NCBI GenBank assembly: GCA_029962745.1
Contig: CM057154.1
Coordinates: 19,844,857-19,908,856, forward strand
DNA length: 64,000 nt
Direction of reading: 5' to 3'
DNA from: Echinometra lucunter
Lineage: Eukaryota > Echinodermata > Echinoidea > Camarodonta > Echinometridae
Part shown: piece by piece, positions 44,185 through 54,194 of the stretch
How the letters are laid out: each line of letters opens with the position of its first letter
Position numbering within the stretch: position 1 is the stretch's first letter
Position numbers and translations under genes: made by a program
The notes under the pieces: model-generated
Databases searched by the model: none
Seen by the model: only the letters and a program-made list of their open reading frames with translations
Told to the model about the DNA's origin: nothing

Positions 44185-44615
44185 CAGCTGTCAGAAGGGC
44201 ATTAGCATGCGTGCGTGCGTGATTTTACACATCACCCCAGCTGGCAGAAGGGCGTTAGCTCAAGCACGCGCTACGCAAAAGGTACAGTGTGTACGCGCAC
44301 TTAAACGCCCTTCTGCCAGCCAGGGGATGTATAACATTGGGCCATGCGCGCGTTGACGCCCTTCTGCCAGCGAGGCGACGGTACTTTACCCGCCACCTGG
44401 TCGTAAAACATACAGCTAACCCACGAAGGGTATATTGTCTGTTCAGAGCCAGAAGGGCATTAACTATGTGTTAAAGCATATGAGTTAATGCCCTTCTGGC
44501 TCCAAACAAAAAAAGTGGTGTGGATAGTGCTCATATCATCTGTTTGTAACAAAAGGGCATTAACTCGTATCATTTTATATACAGTAAGCACCCTTTTGGC
44601 TCCAAAGAGACAATA
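44185..44615. repeat. Cluster of AGAAGGGC hairpins
   Basis: The core GCCAGAAGGGCATTAA occurs in both orientations about eight times: 44191, 44243, complement 44303, complement 44354, 44448, complement 44485, 44551 and a degenerate complement near 44590. Facing copies form stems of about 16-25 bp, for example 44240-44322 (GCTGGCAGAAGGGCGTTA) and 44446-44503 (AGAGCCAGAAGGGCATTAAC). The outer words TATTGTCTGTT and AGACAATAT are also inverted. Related hairpins lie at 46475-46555, 48015-48115, near 49195 and 59716-59798. It is probably a tiny MITE family; a role as an RNA hairpin is not excluded. Confidence 0.8.
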
Positions 44616-45994
44616 TTACAAGAAATCCACTTCCAGTCCGAACTATAAAGCTTGGACTTAACCCACATCTTGAAGTGGGTTGGGAAGTTTGGACTATTAG
44701 AGCGTATCGAGTGATATTGATACTGATACGGATAGTGTTCATATTCGCTGTAGAAGTGTGCTAGGTCCAGAACAGACTATGCACACTTCTACACCTATTA
44801 TGAATAGGGTATGAAACAATAATCACAATTTTGTCTTTATTATTTTTTTTTGGTATCGTTTGTAATAAGATAAAGATATTGGATAATGCGGTCTGAAAAG
44901 TGTTGATGCAAAATTGTTGTGCATACTCTCACATGCCTTGGACTTCACCAAAGTCATTGCGAATAATTGAGGCATCATTTCTCAAAATGAAAAAGAATAC
45001 TATGTGTACCATTGATTTTGAGGAGAACATAGTTCCCTTTGTTCTAGAGATTTTTTTCTCTTATTTCATTCTACTTTCCTTAGTGCAGTATTGGTACTGA
45101 TAATTAATTAATCTATAGATTTCACTTAAGCACACCATTTTTAGTCTTACACTAGTAGAAGGGTGAACATGAAAGCTAATTATTATGGTTGTTCAATTCA
45201 ATTGTACGAATGTGCACTGATGCAAAAAGAACACCCAAGGAGTTGAACACAGAGCTAGAATTTCATGAATACTAGTATATCCTGATGTTACAGCATCCCC
45301 CAGTGTTTTTAAGATTATGATGAAAATAGTAAAATGTCACCCCTTTGTTTAACCCACTTTTTGAGGAAGCCTGTATGGTGATGTCATTGCAAGATGTGGG
45401 GCAGTGGTCAAGTATGCATATAGCTATATTTATCATATCACCATGACAACGCTACGCTGCTGACCAAGGGAAATGCGCCAATACTGCTCTGATAAGAGTT
45501 AAGCAAATTCTTGAGGGAAGGCAGGATAGAGTGTTGACCAGCAGATGCAAGATACCACCCTGTGGAAGAAAAAGCTTGACCTCTAGTCAGAGAGGACCCT
45601 TTAGGATTCAATATTCCGCGCCCTGGCCATGTTCATCTTGTTTAAAGATGACCACATGGTTCTCATAGCTTCATTTCTCATTATCTGTTTTCACTTAAAA
45701 GCTTGACTTTATAAAGTTGTAGAATACTTGGTCTTCTATCACTATTGTTAGCATCTTGTGTACAGTGTGCACAACTGACATGGTGCAAGAACAGTGTCCT
45801 CACTGCCAGAAAATATTGGCACCCTTTAAGTTCTTTGGGGGTTTCTCTTGAGTTCTCTGTTTTGTTCAGCTGTGTTAACATCTCCTGTAGATAACAAAGG
45901 ACATTGCTCTCATTGATAGAGAGATTTGACACTCAGTTATGAAGAGCATCTTGGTTTTATGTCTTTATTCCTTTTTTTTTTTTGAGTTGGTGTC
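44616..45994. other. Unassigned DNA
   Basis: GAAGTGTGC...GCACACTTC near 44752-44791 is a small hairpin (AGTGTGCTAGGTCC and facing ACTATGCACACTTCT). No exon or RNA gene recognised in the remainder. Confidence 0.4.
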
Positions 45995-46391
45995 TTAACC
46001 CATTCGTGACAGAGGTCCACATTTTCTGGTTTGGCCTAATATCTTTTGATGCAAAGCCCTAAAAAATCATACCAAATACATGAGCAGAAAGAGCAAAAAA
46101 TTCTATACAAAATGTGCCCATTTTGGTTGCATCAGTATTCATTGTTTGATGCTGAAATTTTTAAAAAGGAAAATAAGCAATGTGATAGAAAGTTTGAAAT
46201 CACTGTTTTCCCCTGCAAATTGGCAACTTTTTGACTTCTCATCATAATTTCTGTCAATTCATATTCATTTCAGATACATGACGTTTTATAAGGAAAATGT
46301 AGCAATAAAATAAAAAAGTTGGTGTTGCCACTTTGAAGAATAAAAGCTGATCAAATTAGGCTTTAAATAATTCCTGTCACAAATGGGTTAA
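45995..46391 (-). mobile_element. TTAA-flanked MITE family K2, copy 3
   Basis: Inverted copy of 38639-39056. It starts TTAACCCATTCGTGACAGAG and ends CCTGTCACAAATGGGTTAA, with TTAA at both edges. The interior (GGCAACTTTTTGACTTCTC, CTGTCAATTCATATTCATTT) is the complement of the other copies. Confidence 0.9.
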
Positions 46392-46474
46392 TATCTACTG
46401 AAGATGGCCAAGATTGCCTAGGAATCATGTTTTTGAATCCAGTAGAGCTACATGCAGATCATCAGTCATTTCGT

Positions 46475-46555
46475 CTATTTGGAACCAGAAGGGCATTGAC
46501 TCATATCATTTTATACAGACTTCTTTCTGACTCCAAACAGACAATATGCTATCAT
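46475..46555. repeat. AGAAGGGC hairpin, isolated copy
   Basis: TCGTCTATTTGGAACCAGAA, GGGCATTGACTCATATCATT and CTGACTCCAAACAGACAAT. The right stem is decayed (TTCTTTCTGACT). Confidence 0.7.
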
Positions 46556-47222
46556 TACCTTTATTCCTACATTCACTGGCCATGTAGACTTCCTATTTAA
46601 TTAATGTAGATGGTTCTTCTGTATTACAAGTGCATGGATTCCATTATCGACCACTCTTGCGAGAATAATTTTCATGAGTTATAAATGATAAAGTAAACCT
46701 CTTCAAAACAATAATGATTGAGTGTTCAGTTTCAACCCCAGAACCTCCCTGTTAAACTCATGCACATGCATGCATTGAATTACAAGTCTTGCTCACAAGA
46801 AGTTCCTTTGATGATTGATAAGTTATGAAATACATCTCTTCATTGCAGAAATAATCATCAGAGTAAATGTTTTACCAAGCTACCTGTTAAAAAAGATCAT
46901 ATACCTAAAGGCATTCAGTTATGCAGCAAGGCAAGCCTTTAAATGTATGCATCATTATTAATGGTACAGTAACCCCCTTCATAGTATTAATAATGGCTTG
47001 TCTATCATTAAGCCTCACCACTAAACTTGTTCAGTGCCAGCCAGGTTCACCCTCTCTAATGGAAATTGATGTTTCACTTAGTCATGACCGCCATTTCTAA
47101 ATTGCATTTGAGTGAAATGCTGTAAGTCATGTGTGAAGTGTCTGAGTGCATTTCGATGATACATAGTCGGGGGGGGGGGATGCATGGTTCATGCAAATTT
47201 CATGTTTTGAAGAAATGGTTCT
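46556..47222. other. Unassigned DNA
   Basis: No gene or repeat recognised apart from a run of about 10 G at 47169-47178. The phrase following it, CATGGTTCATGCAAATTTCA, recurs at about 47540 with its G run, so a ~360 bp duplicated segment may flank the MITE at 47223. Confidence 0.45.
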
Positions 47223-47350
47223 GGGGGGTGTAACATAAAGAGATACAATCAATCTTACAATCAATTGTATCTCTTTAGTACATGGTTTGCCATAGACTTA
47301 CGATTGATATCAATCGTAAGATTGATTGTATGTTTTATGTTACACCCCCC
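47223..47350. mobile_element. 128 bp MITE with GGGGGGTGTAACATAA ends
   Basis: GGGGGGTGTAACATAAAG on the left and the complement of TTTATGTTACACCCCCC on the right. The core has ATCAATCTTACAATCAATTG and ACGATTGATATCAATCGT, so the whole unit folds. End style links it to 48137-48286, 54036-54194 and 35597-36106. Confidence 0.85.
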
Positions 47351-47738
47351 AGACCTAATTATTCAGACTGTTGCTTTAGAATCTTTACATTTGATGTCAA
47401 AGCTCATGCCTAGGGGAGGTGGAATGCCTTGCTCCTGGAAATTTAACTTTAAATTTCTAAGTTGTAGTTGACTGAAATTTCGTTAGTCATGTCTAAAGTG
47501 ACTGAGTGCATTTCAGTGATTCAAGGGGGGGGGGGCGGCGCATGGTTAATGCAAATTTCACTATTTAAAGAAATGTTGACACTTATGTAATTATGTTGCT
47601 GTAGAATCTATAATATGATGTCATGTCTCATGCATGTGAAAAATTCACCAAATCATGTGTAAAGTGAAGCTTTGTGTTAAAAAGAACAAGTTACGTGTTA
47701 CCATGATTTGGTGCATATTGCATCTGTTGAAGTGGATA

Positions 47739-48006
47739 AAAGGAATAATAATATTTAAAAAATAATGATAATCTTGATTGGGTTTTATTTACCCGGGGTA
47801 GCCACATCAGTATTGATACTGTTCTTCCTGCCGGACCTGCAGTTATTATTACCCCAGCAATGCCAGATACTCTTTTAATACACCCGAGTCGAGAGAGACA
47901 TGTTGGCAAAACAACCTTTCCAAGGATGAAAGCACAGGGTGAGGACTGAACCGTGCTCCTCTTGCATAAGAGGCAAGGGCTTTAACCACTATACCGCCAT
48001 GCTCCC
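47739..48006 (-). mobile_element. tRNA-derived SINE, second family
   Basis: On the minus strand the head reads GGGAGCATGGCGGTATAGTGG (A box about 47985-47999) with a B box GGTTCAGTCC (47943-47952) in a clover-leaf-compatible order. The body follows and ends in an ATTATTATTCC-type tail near 47739. The head differs from the 27909 family, so it derives from another tRNA. It is also possible that part is a decayed tRNA pseudogene. Confidence 0.75.
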
Positions 48007-48014
48007 TCATTTAC

Positions 48015-48115
48015 ATTCAACATATCGTCTATTCAGAGCCAGAAGGGCGTTAACTCCTATCATTTTTTTATTCAGACTTAACGCCCTTCTGGCTCCATAT
48101 AGACGATATATGCAT
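48015..48115. repeat. AGAAGGGC hairpin, well preserved
   Basis: ATATCGTCTATTCAGAGCCA, GAAGGGCGTTAACTCCT and the facing ACTTAACGCCCTTCTGGCTC, then ATATAGACGATAT. The stem is about 30 bp including the flank words. Confidence 0.8.
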
Positions 48116-48136
48116 CTGATCCACATATTAACTACA

Positions 48137-48286
48137 GGGGCCCCATTTCATAAAGCTTGTAATCAGTAACAACTGCCACATTTCTATGACAAATTTGCTC
48201 TCAGCCAATCAGATGCAAGGATTTCAGTAGCTTATAGCAGTTATTGCAACTTGTTATCGATAACAAGTTTTATGAAACAGGGCCCA
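48137..48286. mobile_element. 150 bp MITE with GGGGCCCCATTTCATAAAGC ends
   Basis: The right end TTTTATGAAACAGGGCCC pairs with the left end. AACTTGTTATCGATAACAAG makes a perfect inner hairpin at 48249-48268. CCAATCAGATGCAAGG lies in the middle, as in related elements. Confidence 0.85.
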
Positions 48287-49239
48287 GGTGTATTCCCGGT
48301 CATGGGTAACTGATACTTGTCATGTAGCTTTAGCCTCTCTTCACAGCTTCATTGTAAGCACATCATTCTCTAACACAATTGCATTCTACTTTCCTTCTGT
48401 GGATGTGTTGTCATATCCAGGCTAAACTGTCGATCCATGTCAGGGATGCTCATGCATGCCTTGTCTTAATTTTCGACTTGATTTCTTTAATTAAACCCAT
48501 TTTTATGCTGTCCTCCCCCCCCCCCCTCTCTCTATCTTGTTATTGGATTTCATTTTTTTTTCCTGTTCAGCAACCTGAATCAGATGCAAGCCTCATTATG
48601 ACGCGTCATTTCAGATATTCACTTGTTTCAGAAGGTTGGACATGCCCTGTTTTGAGCTTGCCAATGTTGGAATCTATGTCATGAAGATATTGATGGCACT
48701 TACTCTCCTTCTTGCTGCCCTTGTTCTTGATAACATTCCTAGTCTTAACAAGCTCTTGGTTCAGGGTGCTTCAGATAAAGAGAGCCGAGTTCTGTAAACA
48801 TACCGCGCACCATGTGTGGATTAGTCTGATCCGTTGAGGATACTACCTAAACACATTGTTAACCTGGGCTTAATTGGAAAGTCCACATCTTCTAAAGATA
48901 GTGAAGATGACCTTTTTTTCTTATATGATGCAAAAGTGAATAATAGCCTGAGCACCAGGCATTTATGGAATTATTAAATGTCGGTTGAGCGGCAGATTCT
49001 CACTGAGAGCTCCGCTGGGCAAATCACATGGTTCACTGCTTCTCTAGATAAAATACGATTACTCTGCATGTGATATGAAACAAAATGAACAAACTATTAC
49101 ACATTCTACATAAATACTCCTATGTAAAAATCCTGTTTTCTTTGTTAAGAGTTAGAAAGTTGTCAGCTCTGTGTAAAAAATACCTGTGTTTAATGCCCTT
49201 CTGGCTTTATGCAGATGGTAGAATGGGATGAGAAAGGAG
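48287..49239. other. Unassigned DNA
   Basis: TTTTTTTTCCTGTTCAG at about 48550-48568 resembles an acceptor; the frame after it (PESDASLIMTRHF...) is open for 37 codons to a stop at 48682. No domain is recognised, so I do not call an exon. TTTAATGCCCTTCTGGCTT at 49189-49207 is a half copy of the AGAAGGGC hairpin. Confidence 0.4.
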
Positions 49240-49920
49240 GGTGGAGGAAATGAAAGATGAAGAAGTAGAAGGAGAGAGGTAATGAAAGTTCAGGGGCAAG
49301 AAAGAAATATGCAGGACAGATTGATATACCAGTATGTAGTGGAGATATGAATAGAGAGATCAAAATATTTTGAAGAGGAAGGCAAGAAAAAGTGAGGTTT
49401 TTTTTTTTTAATCAACTGCAAGGGTAAATGAAAATATAAAGAGGGGAAAAAGGTGAGTGAGAGAGAAAAAGAGATAGGGAGAGTGAGAGATGGTTAGAGA
49501 AAGGGAAAAGGAAGACGGATGAAACGATAATGGAATAATTATTCAGATAAACATGAGGGAAGATGTAACCAATGAGAACATGGTTGAGGTACTTGTGGAA
49601 AGTGCACAACCTTTTTTCTCTCAAAGATTGAGATGCAAGGCATATTCACATCAGGATCCTGAAAGCCTTCAAAAATTGAACAAGATATCGCAACAAGCTG
49701 CATGCACCATATTGCAGGTTTTAGCATTAAGGCTGTAGGCTTATCAGTCTTCCACGTTCAATCCATCATAATTTAGGAATGCATTGCGAGTCATATGGTT
49801 AATGTATTTCATGAAATAGGACAGATGTAAAAGAGATAGAAAGGGAGGGAGAGAGGGAGGAATAGGAAGAGAGAGAGGGGGTGGGGGGGGGGGAATGGGG
49901 ATGGGGAACAGAGAAAGGGA

Positions 49921-50167
49921 GATAAACTGATACAGACAGGAGGAAGTAGGTGAGAGAGAGGGAAGGCGAGATGAGAGAGGAGGGGGGGGGGGGGGACAGA
50001 GGGGAGTGGAGGAACAGAGGCAGGGAGCTAAACTGATATGCAGACAGGAGGAAATGGGGAGAGAGAGAGAGGGGAAAGGAGAGAAGAAGGAAAAGAGAGA
50101 GGGGTGGGGGACAGAGACACAGTTAAGCTGATATGCAGAGAGGAGGAAGTGGGTAGAAAGATGGAAG

Positions 50168-50198
<31 letters not shown>

Positions 50199-51540
50199 TG
50201 GGGATGGGAGGGGGGATGGGAGGGGGATAGAAGACACAGAGTTAAGCTGATATGCAGAGAGGAGAAGATGGGTGGAAAGAGGGAAGGAGAGAAGAGAGAG
50301 AGAGAGAGGAGAGAGAGTGGGGATGGGAGGGGGATAGAGACACAGAGTTAAACTGATATGCAGAGAGGAGAAGATGGGTGGAAAGAGGGAAGGAAAGAGA
50401 GAGAGAGAGAGGAGAGAGAGAGAGGGGGGATGGGAGGGGGATGGGAGGGGGATATAGAGACTAAGAGTTAAACTGATATGCAGTGAGAAGATGGTGGAAA
50501 GAGGGAAGGAGAGAAGAGAGAGAAGAGAGAGATGAGAGGAGAGAGGAGAGAGGAGGAGAGAGTGGGGATGGGAGGGTGGACAGAGACACAGAGTTAAACT
50601 GATATGCAGAGAGGAGAAGATGGGTGGAAAGAGGGAAGGAGAGAAGAGAGAGAGAGAGAGGAGAGAGAGAGGGGGGATGGGAGGGGGATGGGAGGGGGAT
50701 ATAGAGACTAAGAGTTAAACTGATATGCAGTGAGAAGATGGGTGGAAAGAGGGAAGGAGAGAAGAGAGAGAAAGAGAGAGAGAGAGGAGAGAGGAGAGAG
50801 AGTGGGGATGGGAGGGGGATAGAGACACAGAGTTAAACTGATATGCAGAGAGGAGAAGATGGGTGGAAAGAGGGAAGGAGAAGAAGAGAGAGAGAGAGAG
50901 AGGAGAGAGAGAGGGGGGGGATGGGAGGGGGATGGGAGGGGGATATAGAGACTAAGAGTTAAATTGATATGCAGTGAGAAGATGGGTGGAAAGAGGGAAG
51001 GAGAGAAGAGAGAGAAAGAGAGAGAGAGAGGAGAGAGGAGAGAGAGTGGGGATGGGAGGGGGACAGAGACACAGAGTTAAACTGATATGCAGAGAGGAGA
51101 AGATGGGTGGAAAGAGGGAAGGAGAGAAGAGAGAGAGAGAGAGGAGAGAGAGAGGGGGATGGGAGGGGCATATAGAGACTAAGAGCTAAACTGTTATGCA
51201 GTGAGAAGATGGGTGGAAAGAGGGAAGGAGAGAAGAGAGAGAGAAAGAGAGAAAGAGGAGAGAGGAGAGAGAGAGTGGGGATGGGAGGGGGACAGAGACA
51301 GAGTTAAACTGATATGCAGAGAGGAGAAGATGGGTGGAAAGAGGGAAGGAGAGAAGAGAGAGAGAGAGAGGAGAGAGAGAGGGGGGGATGGGAGGGGGAT
51401 AGAGACACAGAGTTAAACTGATATGCAGAGAGGAGAAGATGGATGGAAAGAGGGAAGGAGAGGAAAGAGAGAGAGAGAGAGGAGAGAGAGGGGGATGGGA
51501 GGGGGATATAGAGACTCAGAGTTAAGCTGATATACATAGT
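49921..51540 (+). repeat. ~115 bp purine satellite with dimeric higher-order repeat
   Basis: Units start at the only pyrimidine-containing landmark, GTTAAACTGATATGCAG, at 49921, 50027, 50122, 50241, 50347, 50467, 50593, 50714, 50832, 50958, 51076, 51185, 51303, 51412 and 51521 (spacing 95-126). After the landmark, type A reads AGAGGAGAAGATGGG and type B reads TGAGAAGATGG. Type A is preceded by ACACAGA and type B by GACTAAGA. From 50347 the order is A-B-A-B-A-B-A-B-A-A, so the repeating unit is a dimer of about 240 bp. Confidence 0.92.
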
Positions 51541-51589
51541 AGGAAATGGTAGAGAGAGGGAAGGAAGAGAAGAGGGAGTGAGTAAGAGA

Positions 51590-52150
51590 TAAAGAGGGAT
51601 GGAGAGATGGAGAAAGAAGGAAGGGGAGAAGAGAGAGAGAGAGAGATAAAGAAATAAAATTGTGAAGTTGAATATGTAGAGTGCAACAGATAAATGATAC
51701 TAGGAAGAAACACATTTAGGGAAACTTTGATATTGAGAGTGAAAGACACAGTTGGACGGAGTAAACATGGCATAGAAAGGAACTGCTAGAAATACAGAAT
51801 CAACATGGGAAAAAAAAAAGAGAAAAGGAGAAGGGAAGATACAGAAAGATATAGAGGAGGATATGGAAGGGAGGAAGAGAGAAAAAAGAGGGATAAAGAT
51901 GGAGAAAGAAAGAAGGGGAGAAAGAGAGATAAAGAAAGACATGGTGTGGATTTGATTACGTATTGTGCAAGAGGTAAATGATACTTGGAAGAAACAAATT
52001 TAGAGAAGAATTGGTATTGAGAATGAATGACACAGTTGGACAGAGTAAACAGGTTTGGCATAGAGAGGAACTGCTAGGAATACAGAATCAGTATGGGTGA
52101 AAAAAAAAAACAAGAAAAAGGAGTTCAAGAGTTAGAGATGCAGAAAGAGA
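51590..52150 (+). repeat. ~285 bp direct duplication
   Basis: GATAAATGATACTAGGAAGA, GACACAGTTGGACGGAGTAA, GGAACTGCTAGAAATACAGA and AACATGGG with an A run (first copy 51688-51830) reappear at 51970-52110 with small differences. The offset is about 283 bp. Confidence 0.85.
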
Positions 52151-52517
52151 TAGAGGAGGATAGGTAGGGAGGAAGAGAGGGTTGAGAGAGAGAAAGAGAG
52201 AGGAAGGAAAAAATTGTTGGGTATGAGATGGATAGAGGGGTTTGAAATATAACACAAATTAGAAGAATGAAGACGTATGACATGCACTGTGACAATGTGA
52301 CTCGGAAATGAGGGTAGAGAAAATATTTCTAACAAGAAGATACCATCAAGAAGGTGAGAAAGAGATAGGAAGAATGGGAAATTCATTTTTGGATGCTGTC
52401 CTGAATTTGCAGATGATGGGTCATTGCACTAAACAAGAAGGTGATATGCCCTGTTCACACGAGGAAAGTTGAACAATGTCTTGTGCATTGACTAATCAAG
52501 TCTAAATTTTCTGATGT

Positions 52518-52870
52518 TAAGTTCTTAATTTATTCAACTAATGGCATGATACTACATCTGCATTGGTTTTTTTTTATAAATTGATAATGATAAAAAAGAT
52601 AATATTTTTATAGTTTGATTGCACATCCAAAGAGCTTTTGATATTTCTACTAGGGCTATACTTCCGTTAAGACCCAAAGATATGTCTCTTCACAACTTTA
52701 GTGGAGTCTTGTGTTAAGTTCTTAGGCAATTTATTTAACTATTGGTATGATGTTGCATCTACATTGCTGATTTTTTAAAAAATGAATAATGATAATAATG
52801 ATAATAGTCTTTTTGAATAGTTTAATTGCACATCCAGAGAGTTTTGGATATTTCTACCAGGGCTATAGCT
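52518..52870 (+). repeat. ~195 bp direct duplication next to a SINE
   Basis: TTAAGTTCTTA, a TATGATGTTGCATCTACATTG word, then ATAATGATAA, GATTGCACATCCA, GAGCTTTTGATATTTCTAC and AGGGCTATA occur first at about 52517-52665 and again at about 52713-52870. The duplication includes the tail end of the minus-strand SINE that continues to 53124. Confidence 0.75.
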
Positions 52871-53124
52871 CTGATGGGTTTAGTGTATTTCAAGGAGTAA
52901 ATCCTGCCAGGGACTCATTCACTGCACCTGGATCAAGAGTGGCATATGTAGATTAATGTTTTGCCATAGGAAAGTTTTCTTTTAAATGTACTTTGTGCTG
53001 GTAATATTGTGCTGTAAGTGAAGCCAGGATGTTTTGTAAGAACACGGTTCTCTGCTGAGTCTTGAACCCATGACTTTTACATCCCACGTGGACTGATTGA
53101 ACCAGTCAACCGCAACGCCTCTTG
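52780..53124 (-). mobile_element. tRNA-derived SINE, diverged
   Basis: On the minus strand the head near 53124 reads GAGGCGTTGCGGTTGACTGG, with B box complement TCTTGAACCC (53060-53069). The body shares GGCATATGTAGATTAATG and TTTTGCCATAGGA with the SINE at 35612. About 80 bp between the body and head (52980-53057) is extra relative to that copy. The tail is ATAATGATAATAATG at 52783-52805. Confidence 0.75.
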
Positions 53125-53704
53125 AAATATATGAATATTGCTGTATAAAGACCCTTCCATATATTGAGGGAAACTAAGGGGGTTTTAGGCACATTTTATA
53201 ACACATAAGTAAATGAGTGCCAGACATTTTAAGCAGTCTTTATTGCATCACTGCCTTCATTTTGTAAAAAAAATGCACTTATTAAAAACCCCATGCTTTC
53301 CCTCATATCATTGTCGTTTTTACGAACCGACGAATCGTGTTTGAATGGCCAGTGCTTCCTTATTTCGTTTCACTGTACATGGTAATATACACCATTTTGA
53401 AATTAAAGTCATTAGCTTTCTTTTAATATTATATTGACACATTGTATTATACAAAGAAGGCAAATTCCTGTTTTTTTAAGGATACTTATATCTATAAATG
53501 CGTTTTCCTCCAATTTACGTTTCTGCGCACCCCCACAGATTCGCCTGTTCGTAAAAATGATGATGATACGTGAACAAGCCTTAAAGAGTCTCTGTAAAAC
53601 TTGTACAACACATGCTATGGCAATCATTACCCCATGATTAATATTCTAAATAAACAGAACTCTTAAAGAAAAGCTTCAGTTCTGGAAAAGGTGAAAAATG
53701 ATTT
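53125..53704. other. Unassigned DNA
   Basis: Two overlapping opposite-strand frames (53412-53637) share the same segment and have no recognised domain. No exon called. Confidence 0.4.
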
Positions 53705-53890
53705 GTGAGCTTTCTCAATCTTTCCATGTCAGTTAGGAAGAATATTATAGTAAAAATGTCCCCTAGAAAGGATTGCTCTTCAAATGCCGTAATATTGGAA
53801 ATACGACAATGACAAGCTGAAAAGTTCAGGGGTAGCATCTTGCCAGATTTGTGTGTGGTCCCATATACTCATTTCTTTGTGCAGTGCAAA
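53705..53890 (+). repeat. Dispersed repeat family R1, copy 3
   Basis: GTGAGCTTTCTCAATC at 53705, GTCAGTTAGGAAGAATAT, AAATGTCCCCTAGAAAGGAT, CTCTTCAAATGC and CATTTCTTTGTG. It follows the 33588 copy closely. Confidence 0.6.
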
Positions 53891-54035
53891 TACCTTTTGG
53901 GGAAAGTAAGTGAATTTCTGTTTATCAATTCGATAATCTCCAAATTTCACACTAGACATCCGTGTTTGTATACAACCAATCTAACTTTCCCAGTTGCTTT
54001 TGAACAGTTTCTTTCACATTATGATGGCATGACCA

Positions 54036-54194
54036 AGGGCCCGTAACACAGAGGTTTGCGATCAATCGCAAATTTAAAACAATCATTCTGATTGGTCCAG
54101 GGTCACCTTTTTGAATGAGATGCGCATGAAACAAAGATCTTGATTGGCTGTTACAACTTTGCGATTGATTGCAGATCTTTGTGTTACGCAGCCC
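54036..54194. mobile_element. ~158 bp MITE with GGGCCCGTAACACA ends
   Basis: GGGCCCGTAACACAGAGGTTT on the left with GCGATCAATCGCAAA, and AACTTTGCGATTGATTGC, then ATCTTTGTGTTACGCAGCCC on the right. CTGATTGGTCC and GATTGGCTG lie in the middle. It belongs with the GGGCC-ended group in this window. Confidence 0.85.

Larger units (their letters stand above)
49240..52400. repeat. ~3 kb strand-asymmetric purine (GA) region
   Basis: The plus strand is nearly all A/G for most of this interval, with AGAGAGAG, GGGATGGGAGGGGGAT and GGAAGGAGAGAAG words. The satellite (49921-51540) is its core; 51590-52150 is a duplicated segment and the edges are looser GA-rich DNA. All long frames here (Arg/Glu-rich on plus; Ser/Leu/Pro-rich on minus) are composition artefacts. 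G runs of about 10-15 at 49877-49890 and 49981-49995 could form quadruplexes. Confidence 0.95.

Noticed and set aside
48569..48682. Terminal exon after TTTTTTTTCCTGTTCAG
   Set aside because: The acceptor is plausible and 37 codons are open, but there is no recognised protein and no upstream partner.
50028..52386. Long Ser/Leu/Pro-rich and Arg/Glu-rich frames
   Set aside because: Products of purine-only DNA; no stop codons arise because of composition.
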